Part shown: positions 1-5,013 of the stretch, one piece after another
Numbering within the stretch: the first letter of the stretch is position 1
Layout of the letters: every line of letters starts with the position of its first letter
Assembly: GCA_955652455.1 (NCBI GenBank)
Contig: CATPBU010000179.1
Span: forward strand, 1-6,914
Reading direction: 5' to 3'
DNA from: Candidatus Dormiibacterota bacterium
Lineage (GTDB): Bacteria > Chloroflexota > Dormibacteria > UBA8260
Length of the DNA stretch: 6,914 bases
Made by a program: the position numbers and the translations under genes
Notes under the pieces: generated by a model
The model's database searches: none
What the model was told of the DNA's origin: nothing
What the model saw: only the letters and a program-made list of their open reading frames with translations

Positions 1-52
1 ATCCGAGTTCGATCAAGAGTTCGCAAGGAAGCCGGTCGCGGCGGGGCGATGA
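1..52 (+). CDS. Possible 3' end of an upstream plus-strand gene (partial)
   Basis: An open frame enters the window at position 2 and ends at a TGA at 50-52. The last residues read SEFDQEFARKPVAAGR. The stop falls one base before the stop of the convergent minus-strand gene at 54, a spacing common where two real genes converge. Only 16 codons are visible, so no family can be named, and a chance open frame this short is quite possible. The call rests only on the neat convergent end and codon use similar to its neighbours. Confidence 0.3.
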   Translation, partial: SEFDQEFARKPVAAGR

Positions 53-53
53 C

Positions 54-416
54 CTATCGAAGCTCCCAGACTGCGTTCACGATCCTCCACCCCTCCGGCA
101 TGCGAAGCAGCTGGAGCAGGTCGACGTAGCGGTGGCTGAGGCAGATCACGCTCGCGATATTCCCGCTCTCGTACGAGATCTCGACGGTGATCTGACGGTC
201 CTCGGCATCCTCGCCGCGCCCTTCGCCCTGCGCGGTTGCGTCGATCATGTCCTTGGCGGTTAGCGTCTCTAGCGCATCAGGATCGCTGCCTTCGATGCCG
301 CGACAGCGCTTCACCAACGCGGGATGCAGTGCTCGCTCCATGCGCACCGCGTTCCCGTCGAACCAGCCCTCGATGTAGTCGAGCGTGGCACCACGAACCG
401 CGTCTTCGTCGGTCAT
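54..416 (-). CDS. NTF2-like / putative lumazine-binding family protein
   Basis: This 120-residue protein has the length and pattern of the SnoaL/NTF2 fold group annotated as putative lumazine-binding (Lumazine_bd_2). The N-terminal helix motif DYIEGWFDGNAVRMERALHP (about residues 13-32) is the most recognisable part. Alternating hydrophobic strands follow (QITVEISYESGNIASVICLS and YVDLLQL), and the protein ends in GWRIVNAVWELR, the usual final strand of the fold. It should be a soluble cone-shaped domain binding a small ligand or acting as an isomerase-like protein; the substrate cannot be inferred. The ATG at 416 is preceded by a very strong ribosome binding site (AAGGAGGAGG, about 5 bases upstream). 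The gene lies 86 bp downstream of the CADD-like gene on the same strand, so the two may be co-transcribed. No signal peptide or membrane segment is seen. Confidence 0.85.
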   Translation of the reverse strand: MTDEDAVRGATLDYIEGWFDGNAVRMERALHPALVKRCRGIEGSDPDALETLTAKDMIDATAQGEGRGEDAEDRQITVEISYESGNIASVICLSHRYVDLLQLLRMPEGWRIVNAVWELR

Positions 417-502
417 CCCAGCCTCCTCCTTGTCATTGCGGCACCACGGGCGGAGTGGTCCTCGCCAACCCCGATCAGACGCTTGCTGCCCGGTGGACGT
501 GT

Positions 503-1204
503 CTAAGAGTCAGCACCAGACATCGCACCCGACGGCGTTCCAGCAATCGGCTCAGGCGACGATCCCGCTGCCGCCTCGCGGTCATCGAGGAATGTCCACC
601 AGGCCGCCGCAGCGGTGCGGCTCGCGTCGATGATTGCGCCCTCCGTCGCCGGCAATGTCGCGAGAGCGCTGATGGCCCACGCGGCATGGTCCCGGTCCAT
701 GGTTGCGTGCACGTCCCAGAAGTATGTTGCCCGATCGTCAAGATCGTAGTGACGACGCAACCCCTCGGCCTTCGACTCCGCGATTTCCGGTGCTTGCACT
801 TCGTACGCAACGAGCCCAGCGAGCCCTTGAGCCCCACTGGCTTCGATCAGCCGGCGGTAGGTATCGAGCAGGGCCTGGGTGGCCGCGGTCGGCGCCGCCT
901 CAGAGGGAGCCCCGACGGCCTCGGCGAAGCTCTCGAAAAGCGCCACATGTGGTTCAGGGTTGGATTCCTCATCGGCGAGGTTGCGTCGTACCAGGTCAGC
1001 CGCCGGACCCTCGTCAAGTTGTGTCAACAACTGACGCAGCGTGCTTGGCAACGAGGCCTCGAAGTGCCTGTACTGAGCCGCGTAGGCGGCGAGCTCGCCG
1101 GGGTGTAGTGCTCCGGCCTCCCAGCGCTGATAGAACGGGTGCTTCAGGAGTTGAAGATCACTGAGGGCTTGGGTAAGTTGGGCGGCCAGGTCCTGTGGCG
1201 TCAC
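503..1204 (-). CDS. Heme-oxygenase-like di-metal enzyme, CADD/TenA-like (candidate p-aminobenzoate synthase type)
   Basis: The GTG start at 1204 is chosen over the ATG at 1249 because GGAGA lies 6 bases upstream of the GTG and no such site precedes the ATG. The product has 233 residues, all-helical and soluble. The opening HPFYQRWEAG (22-31) followed by AAYAAQYRHFEASLP (39-53) is typical of the TenA/PqqC/CADD superfamily. Using Chlamydia CADD as recalled (ligands E81, H88, E142, H174, D178, H181), this protein has E79, H86, E135, H166, D170 and H173; the spacing within each motif is identical. It also has Y134 next to E135, K145 ten residues after E135 (CADD K152), and Y25 near the position of CADD Y27. 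CADD-type proteins make p-aminobenzoate for folate from one of their own tyrosines using O2 and a metal pair, so that activity is a reasonable hypothesis. A general heme-oxygenase-like oxidase of other substrate is the alternative. The C-terminal 25 residues are Pro/Ser/Gly-rich and probably disordered. Confidence 0.85.
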   Translation of the reverse strand: MTPQDLAAQLTQALSDLQLLKHPFYQRWEAGALHPGELAAYAAQYRHFEASLPSTLRQLLTQLDEGPAADLVRRNLADEESNPEPHVALFESFAEAVGAPSEAAPTAATQALLDTYRRLIEASGAQGLAGLVAYEVQAPEIAESKAEGLRRHYDLDDRATYFWDVHATMDRDHAAWAISALATLPATEGAIIDASRTAAAAWWTFLDDREAAAGSSPEPIAGTPSGAMSGADS

Positions 1205-1320
1205 AGCATTTCTCCAGGCGGGAAGTGGTGTCGGCAAGGCGCGAAGCATATCGTGCTGGACACGCGTTCCTCGGCGAGGCGCCGCCAGCTGGGTGAACCT
1301 GCCTCACGCCTCCTTTCCGC

Positions 1321-1340
1321 CGGGGTTATGAAGTCCCCAA
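1321..1340 (-). promoter_or_regulatory. Candidate DosR-box-like sequence upstream of the CADD-like gene
   Basis: On the minus strand this reads TTGGGGACTTCATAACCCCG. The first nine bases fit the 5' half of the mycobacterial DosR consensus TTSGGGACTWWAGTCCCSAA exactly. The second half is degenerate, keeping the terminal C-rich part, for about 15 of 20 matches overall. It lies about 117 bp upstream of the GTG start at 1204, outside coding sequence, and a DosR-like regulator is encoded 2 kb away. No clear -10 hexamer was found at the expected distance, so this is a weak call. Confidence 0.25.
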
Positions 1341-1410
1341 CAGTTCAGCCGGCCAAACTAGGCGACTACCGCCGGCGCTCAGCGGATGGCGCGCCCATAG
1401 GGATGGCGCA

Positions 1411-1611
1411 TCAGTTTGGTGGTGTCGCCAAGGCCGCAGCCACGGCGCAGCCGGGACGATGACCGCGCCCATCAGGGGGTTTCGAGCCTACGCATTCCGG
1501 ACAGGCTCCGACGGACTTGATCGGGGTTAGCCCGCTCCACTGGTGCTTCTCCAAGAGGCGATGCAGCTCCGCGTTCTCGGCGCGGAGGCGGCGGACCTCT
1601 TCCTCGATCAT
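1411..1611 (-). CDS. Hypothetical small protein, coiled coil plus Cys/His motif
   Basis: The frame encodes 66 residues from the ATG at 1611. Residues 1-24 (MIEEEVRRLRAENAELHRLLEKHQ) are a strong heptad-type amphipathic helix. A short segment QWSGLTPIKSVGACPECVG follows, and a second Cys/His group, HRPGC, lies at 51-55. C37, C40, H51 and C55 form a plausible C-x2-C-x10-H-x3-C zinc-binding set. This arrangement recalls small helical proteins with CPxC and H-x-P-G-C ends found in actinobacteria and their phages, but no named family is recognised. The frame stays open upstream to 1731, yet that extension runs through the inverted-repeat cluster at 1672-1759 and looks noncoding, so the short form is preferred. 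No good ribosome binding site precedes the ATG; a TTG at 1656 is an alternative start. Confidence 0.5.
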   Translation of the reverse strand: MIEEEVRRLRAENAELHRLLEKHQWSGLTPIKSVGACPECVGSKPPDGRGHRPGCAVAAALATPPN

Positions 1612-1671
1612 CTCAGGGAGGAATTCTAGGCGCTCCTCGTGGGCGGCCGTCTTCAAGCGGGCGTTGGCGCA

Positions 1672-1691
1672 CGCCGCCGCGGTTGGCGGCG
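1672..1691 (-). repeat. Third, weaker inverted repeat of the cluster
   Basis: CGCCGC (1672-1677) and GCGGCG (1686-1691) are perfect reverse complements separated by 8 bases. It abuts the stronger hairpin at 1691-1717. In GC-rich DNA a 6-bp dyad alone means little, and it is listed only because it continues a run of back-to-back dyads. Confidence 0.35.
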
Positions 1692-1717
1692 AGCTGCCGG
1701 ATGAGACGCGGCAGCTC
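1691..1717 (-). terminator. Second stem-loop of a tandem hairpin pair
   Basis: GAGCTGCC (1691-1698) and GGCAGCTC (1710-1717) are perfect 8-bp reverse complements with an 11-base loop. The right arm ends exactly where the next hairpin (1717-1759) begins. Lying 58 bp downstream of the DUF6920 stop codon on the minus strand, it is best read as a back-up terminator. There is no T-tract, as is usual in actinobacteria. Confidence 0.5.
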
Positions 1718-1759
1718 GACCACCTGAACAAACGAGGCGGTGGTCACGTCAGGTGGTCG
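1717..1759 (-). terminator. Hairpin terminator after the DUF6920-type gene
   Basis: CGACCACCTGA (1717-1727) and TCAGGTGGTCG (1749-1759) are perfect 11-bp reverse complements with a 21-base loop. On the minus strand the structure starts 15 bases after the stop codon of the gene at 1775-2533, which is the right place for a factor-independent terminator. No run of U follows. The long loop means it could also be an RNA 3'-end stabiliser or a protein-binding dyad. Confidence 0.6.
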
Positions 1760-1774
1760 CCGCAATCATTCCGC

Positions 1775-2533
1775 CTACGGAAGCGGAGTTGCGTGTGTGA
1801 TCTCCGCTTCAAAGAAGGGGTTGAAGCGCGGAGTTCCAAACCACCAGCCCACGCGCAGGCGAGCCGGCAGGATGAAATCACCAAAGCGTCTCTCCGCCAG
1901 GATCTCACCTCCGAACGGAATGTATCCGAATGACGTCTGACCGGCGTTTCCCCATCGCTGAACGCTGGCCGATTTGACGGCGCCAGCGTCATCGATCCTC
2001 AAGTGCAGCGCGGTATCTTCAGGCCCCAGCGTCCGCTCCACAACGATGTGGTTGCTGCTCACTGCACGCCAGACGCACGTCTGACTGGGCAGCAGCCCAA
2101 TGGGGGTAAAGATGCCTTCCGTCGCGGTTCGGGCAGCGCCTGCGCGGACCGTATTCTCATCGTTGGCGTGGAATACGCGGAGGAGGTTGAGCAGCCTGCC
2201 CTCGGTGCTGGCGCGGCCAGCGTCGAAGGTGTCGGTCACCCTCAGGAGCGGCACGTGACGCGTAACCTGCGCGCGCCAGGTGAACGATGATCCGTCGCAT
2301 TCCTGTCGGGCCCTGAAGGGCAGCCACAGCGCCACCTTGATCCGCCCCTTCATATGGAGCGTCATGCTCGCGCGCAGAGCCGCACCGTTGGCAATTGCGT
2401 GTGTGAAGTATCTTCGCACCGGTTCATCCCAGCCCACGAGCATCGATTCGTCGAAGGACCTGCGCGCTGCCGAGTGGCTCGATGAGTCCCGGATCTGGGT
2501 CACTCGCCTGCTGTCGGGTCCATTCGGTTCCAC
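1775..2533 (-). CDS. DUF6920/DUF6544-type conserved protein
   Basis: The product has 252 residues and no signal peptide or membrane helix. The pattern matches, from memory, the actinobacterial family named DUF6920 or DUF6544: WDEPVRRYFTHAI (35-47) near the start, LHMKGRIKVALWLPFRARQ (59-77), FTWRAQV (84-90), then GRLLNLL (112-118), IGLLP (145-149), a tryptophan-bearing strand VWRAV (154-158), LHLRIDDAGAV (176-186) and a C-terminal half with FGYIPFGGE (202-210) and GWWFGTPRFNPFFEAEI (229-245). The family appears to be a beta-rich single-domain protein of unknown function, so no role is assigned. The GTG at 2533 lies 30 bp after the stop of the receiver-domain gene and has no Shine-Dalgarno sequence; translation may be coupled to that gene. 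A GTG at 2503 preceded by a weak AGGCGA is an alternative start. The first 33 residues are family-unlike and may not be translated, or may be a junction product if DNA was lost upstream. Confidence 0.75.
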   Translation of the reverse strand: MEPNGPDSRRVTQIRDSSSHSAARRSFDESMLVGWDEPVRRYFTHAIANGAALRASMTLHMKGRIKVALWLPFRARQECDGSSFTWRAQVTRHVPLLRVTDTFDAGRASTEGRLLNLLRVFHANDENTVRAGAARTATEGIFTPIGLLPSQTCVWRAVSSNHIVVERTLGPEDTALHLRIDDAGAVKSASVQRWGNAGQTSFGYIPFGGEILAERRFGDFILPARLRVGWWFGTPRFNPFFEAEITHATPLP

Positions 2534-2563
2534 GCCCAGATCATAGGAGCAGAAACGCAGCGG

Positions 2564-3034
2564 TCACGGCCGGGACTCGGTGGCGTGGGAACTGAACAAC
2601 GAGTTTCCCGCTGCCACCTCGCGAATCCCATCCACCAGGCCATCCCCTCCAATCTGCTTGAGGATGTATCCGGAGGCGCCTGCCACGATCGAGGCGCAGC
2701 GGGTCTCGTCATCATCGAACGATGTCAGCATGAGCACCCGGGTGGCAGGGAAACGAGCCCGGATCTCGCGACATGCCTCGATGCCCGACGCCCCGGGCAT
2801 CCGCACGTCCATGACGACAACGTCAGGGGCGGACTCGCCAACGCCGGCTACCGCCGCGGCGGCGTCGGGCGCCTCAGCAACAACTTCAAAGTCCTGCTCG
2901 GTCTCGAGGAGACGACGGATTCCTCCCCGGACCAACGCGTGGTCATCACAGATCAGGATGCGGATCTGGCTCGCGGCGTCGGGAGATGCAGAGTCGTCCG
3001 ATACGCGCGGTGCGAGAGTGTCGGCTGATCTCAT
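2564..3034 (-). CDS. NarL-type response regulator receiver domain lacking its HTH output domain
   Basis: This 156-residue product contains one complete CheY-like receiver domain (about 23-145) after a 22-residue Ser/Ala/Asp-rich leader. Acidic residues D30 and D31, the phosphoacceptor D76 (VVVMD), switch T104 (LMLTS) and K126 (YILK) are all present, so it should still accept phosphate. NarL/DevR relatives run to about 210-225 residues with a LuxR-type HTH. Here the chain stops at SLFSSHATESRP, where the neighbour at 3178 continues SLLDPSVTERVLARL into its HTH. No HTH sequence was found downstream in any minus-strand frame, so this looks like a deletion rather than a simple frameshift. By eye about 68 of 124 aligned residues are identical to that neighbour. 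It could be a decaying gene or a working stand-alone receiver that sinks phosphate or heterodimerises. The ATG at 3034 has AGGAG 11 bases upstream, a rather long spacing. Confidence 0.8.
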   Translation of the reverse strand: MRSADTLAPRVSDDSASPDAASQIRILICDDHALVRGGIRRLLETEQDFEVVAEAPDAAAAVAGVGESAPDVVVMDVRMPGASGIEACREIRARFPATRVLMLTSFDDDETRCASIVAGASGYILKQIGGDGLVDGIREVAAGNSLFSSHATESRP

Positions 3035-3051
3035 GGTTCACGTAGCTCCTG

Positions 3052-3090
3052 TGTGGAGGTTCAGCATCCGGGGAACGCGCTGTCTCCACA
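3052..3090. promoter_or_regulatory. Inverted repeat in the divergent regulator promoter region
   Basis: TGTGGAG (3052-3058) and CTCCACA (3084-3090) are perfect 7-bp reverse complements 25 bases apart, with GTTC/GAAC (3059-3062, 3073-3076) nested inside. It lies between the two divergent response regulator genes and could be an operator or the leader structure of the minus-strand transcript. Dyads of this size are not rare by chance in a 143-bp region. Confidence 0.3.
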
Positions 3091-3165
3091 AGTGCCATTG
3101 GTCATCAGCCCACGCAGGCCAGGACCCACTGGTGGGCGCCAGGAGCCGAACGGCACTGATCGGTC

Positions 3166-3177
3166 TAGACTGCAGCG
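3166..3177 (+). promoter_or_regulatory. Promoter -10 element giving a leaderless mRNA for the DosR-like gene
   Basis: TAGACT (3166-3171) fits the actinobacterial -10 pattern TAnnnT and is followed by six bases and then the ATG at 3178. Transcription starting about 7 bases after the hexamer would begin at the A of the ATG. No Shine-Dalgarno sequence precedes this ATG, which agrees with leaderless translation. No good -35 TTGACA is present at the usual distance. A small dyad, CTGG/CCAG (3129-3142), is centred about 42 bases upstream of the predicted start and may be an activator site. Confidence 0.5.
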
Positions 3178-3852
3178 ATGACCACGCGGATTCGGGTCCT
3201 GCTCTGCGACGACCACGAAATGGTCCGTAAGGGCGTGCGTGCCGTTCTCCAGGCGGACTTGACCATCGACGTTGTCGGCGAGGCGGCTTCCGCCGATGAG
3301 GCGGTCGCTCTTGCTGCGGAGCTCGAGCCGGACGTTGTGATCATGGATGTCCGCATGCCGGGCCGATCGGGCGTGGAGGCCTGCCGTGACATCCGGGCCA
3401 GCCGCGAAACGACCAAGGTGTTGATGCTCACCTCGTTCACCGACGACGAAGCCCTGTTCACGGCCATCATGGCGGGAGCCTCCGGCTATCTCGTCAAGAA
3501 CATCGCGGGTAATGACTTCGTCCGGGACGTCCACAAGGTTGCAGGCGGGCAGTCCCTCCTCGATCCCTCCGTCACCGAGCGCGTGCTTGCACGCCTCCGA
3601 GGCGACCGGGGACCAGTCTTTGGCGAGACGGGCGCAGACCTCACGTCACAGGAGCGGCGAGTGCTCAACTTGATGGCGGAGGGCCACACCAACCGTCAGA
3701 TTGGTGTCCAGGTCAACCTCGCGGAGAAGACGGTGAAGAACTACGTCTCCAACGTGCTCATGAAGCTCGGTCTCTCCCGCCGCGCGGAGGTTGCTTCATA
3801 CATGGCCAAACGCCGTCCCGGTGATGACCGCACACGAGCGGACTGGCCGTGA
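3178..3852 (+). CDS. DevR/DosR-like NarL-family response regulator
   Basis: The full-length protein has 224 residues. The receiver domain (4-125) has acidic D11 and D12, phosphoacceptor D57 (VVIMD), switch T85 (LMLTS) and K107 (YLVK). A linker of about 28 residues leads to a LuxR-type HTH (154-212) with LTSQERRVLNLMAEG, TNRQIG and AEKTVKNYVSNVLMKLG. K184, K187 and N188 fall where DosR of Mycobacterium tuberculosis has its DNA-contacting K179, K182 and N183, and the receiver motifs LTSFTDDEALFTAIMAGASG are also DosR-like. DosR proteins are cytoplasmic activators phosphorylated by heme-based sensor kinases (DosS/DosT) under hypoxia, NO or CO. No kinase gene is in the window, so the partner must be elsewhere. 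The gene is divergent from a truncated paralogue and probably expressed from a leaderless promoter. Orthology to DosR is likely in type but not proven; another NarL-group regulator is the alternative. Confidence 0.9.
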   Translation: MTTRIRVLLCDDHEMVRKGVRAVLQADLTIDVVGEAASADEAVALAAELEPDVVIMDVRMPGRSGVEACRDIRASRETTKVLMLTSFTDDEALFTAIMAGASGYLVKNIAGNDFVRDVHKVAGGQSLLDPSVTERVLARLRGDRGPVFGETGADLTSQERRVLNLMAEGHTNRQIGVQVNLAEKTVKNYVSNVLMKLGLSRRAEVASYMAKRRPGDDRTRADWP

Positions 3853-3908
3853 CGATCGTCGGGCGCTGAGGACCAATCGGCCCACGCAGCTCGTGACCTT
3901 CGGCACTG

Positions 3909-3925
3909 GTCCTGCCGTGCAGGCC
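3909..3925 (+). terminator. Weak hairpin downstream of the DosR-like gene
   Basis: CCTGC (3911-3915) and GCAGG (3919-3923) form a 5-bp stem with a 3-base loop, 58 bases after the stop codon, with one more G-C pair possible beyond a mismatch. There is no T-tract. It is the best terminator candidate between 3853 and 4010, where nothing else coding is evident. Confidence 0.25.
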
Positions 3926-4010
3926 AACTCACCATGACGTAACCAACCGGTCGACGGTCGGCGTGGGGCGTGACGCTCGCCGCGGTGGCGTCGCGGGATC
4001 AGGAAAGGTT

Positions 4011-4277
4011 ATGCGAAGAATGATCAACGGGAATGTTCGCGCGGACGTCGAGCTGAGCGGCGGCCGAGGACGGCAGCCTTGCCATGGCCCGGTGTGGGAT
4101 GGGCTCTGTCCTCGCACCGCGTACGACGGTCGAGTGCCGTGCGCCGGAGGACGGGTCCTCGTGCTGCGTGGTACATGGGCTGACGGGGCTTGGCTGGAGG
4201 TCGGCGACAACGCAGGTCCCGAGTGTCCGCTTGCCGGACTGGTCAGCAGTGTGCCCGCGCCGTGGGACGTGAGCTGA
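4011..4277 (+). CDS. Possible small Cys-containing protein, unknown function
   Basis: The frame from the ATG at 4011 encodes 88 residues. AGGAAAGG lies just upstream at suitable spacing (AGGA with 6 bases to the ATG), the main argument that it is translated. The sequence includes QPCHGPVWDGLCPRTAYDG and RVPCAGGRVLVLRG, with cysteines at 24, 33, 44 and 72, which could bind a metal or form disulfides. A central hydrophobic strand and a tryptophan-containing repeat (TWADGAWLEVGD) suggest a small beta domain. No membrane segment or signal peptide is seen, and no family is recognised. It lies between the DosR-like gene and the membrane protein gene on the same strand. Long frames also exist on the opposite strand here, so the region could be noncoding. 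If it is not a gene, 3853-4412 is an intergenic region of about 560 bp holding only short dyads. Confidence 0.45.
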   Translation: MRRMINGNVRADVELSGGRGRQPCHGPVWDGLCPRTAYDGRVPCAGGRVLVLRGTWADGAWLEVGDNAGPECPLAGLVSSVPAPWDVS

Positions 4278-4315
4278 GGTGCGGGACTCACCGCCAAACG
4301 ACCCAGGTACCTCGT

Positions 4316-4331
4316 GCCAGTCGGCACTGGC
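4316..4331 (+). terminator. Small perfect hairpin between the 88-aa ORF and the membrane protein gene
   Basis: GCCAGT (4316-4321) and ACTGGC (4326-4331) are perfect reverse complements around a CGGC loop, 38 bases after the stop of the ORF at 4277. It may terminate that transcript or serve as an operator for the next gene, 82 bases downstream. There is no T-tract. Confidence 0.35.
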
Positions 4332-4379
4332 GCTCGGCATACGAAGCAAACGACCATGACAATGATCAGACACACATCT

Positions 4380-4396
4380 GACATTCATCCAATGTC
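4380..4396 (+). promoter_or_regulatory. 17-bp dyad just upstream of the membrane protein gene
   Basis: GACATT (4380-4385) and AATGTC (4391-4396) are perfect reverse complements separated by CATCC. The dyad ends 4 bases before the GGGAG ribosome binding site (4401-4405) of the gene starting at 4413. A repressor bound here would block transcription or translation initiation. It is AT-richer than its surroundings, which makes chance less likely than for a GC dyad, but no known operator is recognised. Confidence 0.35.
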
Positions 4397-4412
4397 GACA
4401 GGGAGACAGATC

Positions 4413-5006
4413 ATGACCAACGGGTTGCGCTGGCGCGTTTTCGTATTGCAGGCAGGATTGATCGGAATCCTCGGTTTCGTGGCTGCCTTCGCTTTCGGGG
4501 CTAGCAACTTTGCCTCGGGCCAGGTTCACGACAACCTCGCTGCTCAGCAGATCTACTTCCCGGCCGCGGGCAGCCCGGCCATCACCGCCCTTCCATCCGC
4601 GGATGCAGCTGCGATGACCGTCTACGCGGGTCAGCAGATGACCACCGGAGCGCAGGCGGAGACGTACGCTAACCACTTCATCGCCGTGCACCTCCAGGAG
4701 ATCGGCGGTGGTCAGACATATGCCCAGGCGAGCGCTGCTGCGATGGCAGCACCTACCAACACCAAGCTGGCAGGCGTTGTGGCGACGCTCTTCAAGGGAG
4801 AGACCCTTCGCGGACTGCTGCTGAACACGTACGGCTGGTCGCAGATCGCCCAATACGGGTTCTACGCGGCTCTCGGCCTCGCGATCGCCGCCGGTGCGGT
4901 GTTCATCGCCTTCATGTACGAACTGTTCGCGTGGCGGAAGTCCGTGCGCACGACGGTGACCAGGTCCGCGACAGCCGCACCCAAGGTCAGCCCCCAGCTC
5001 GCGTAG
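4413..5006 (+). CDS. Conserved two-TM membrane protein of unknown function
   Basis: The ATG at 4413 is chosen because GGGAG lies 7 bases upstream; in-frame ATGs at 4314 and 4392 lack such a site. The 197-residue product has a positively charged start (LRWR), a first membrane helix (about 9-30), an external domain (31-140), a second helix (about 148-171) and a basic cytoplasmic tail. This topology puts the middle domain outside the cell. Its notable segments are AAQQIYFPAAGSP (43-55), YAGQQM...GAQAETYANHFIAVHLQEIGGGQTYAQAS (71-107), and FKGETLRGLLLNTYGWSQIAQYG (127-149). The residues H40, H88 and H93 stand out but no metal site can be claimed. I recall similar actinobacterial hypothetical proteins with the FRGETLRGLLL motif but know no function. 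A hairpin at 5014-5035 ends the gene, so it is probably monocistronic or the last gene of its transcript. Confidence 0.8.
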   Translation: MTNGLRWRVFVLQAGLIGILGFVAAFAFGASNFASGQVHDNLAAQQIYFPAAGSPAITALPSADAAAMTVYAGQQMTTGAQAETYANHFIAVHLQEIGGGQTYAQASAAAMAAPTNTKLAGVVATLFKGETLRGLLLNTYGWSQIAQYGFYAALGLAIAAGAVFIAFMYELFAWRKSVRTTVTRSATAAPKVSPQLA

Positions 5007-5013
5007 TGTCCGC

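Noticed and set aside
236..1108. 290-aa plus-strand open frame
   Set aside because: It is the antisense shadow of the NTF2-like and CADD-like genes; the product is Arg/Cys/Ser-rich with no fold-like pattern and no good ribosome binding site.
503..1249. ATG at 1249 as start of the CADD-like gene
   Set aside because: No ribosome binding site precedes it and the added 15 residues are not family-like; the GTG at 1204 has GGAGA at good spacing.
1411..1731. 106-aa long version of the small coiled-coil protein
   Set aside because: The extra N-terminal 40 residues run through the inverted-repeat cluster and read as noncoding Ser/Ala/Pro sequence.
2500..2715. 71-aa minus-strand frame across the end of the receiver gene, tested as a frameshifted HTH
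   Set aside because: The translation shows no LuxR-type HTH motifs (no LTxxE, no TVKNYV-like segment), so a simple frameshift does not explain the missing output domain.
3061..3534. 157-aa minus-strand frame opposite the DosR-like gene
   Set aside because: It reads mirror-image codons of a convincing response regulator; no independent domain pattern.
3851..3860. Perfect palindrome GACGATCGTC at the end of the DosR-like gene
   Set aside because: A palindrome without a spacer cannot form a hairpin, and it overlaps the stop codon; a 10-mer palindrome of this type is expected by chance.
4276..4296. GGGACT-containing sequence upstream of the membrane protein gene as a DosR box
   Set aside because: Only one half-site fits (about 9 of 14 core bases), with no -10 element at the expected distance.
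3999..4853. 284-aa minus-strand open frame
   Set aside because: It lies antisense to the membrane protein gene and the 88-aa ORF, has low-complexity basic/His/Ser composition, and would need a start inside a well-supported gene.
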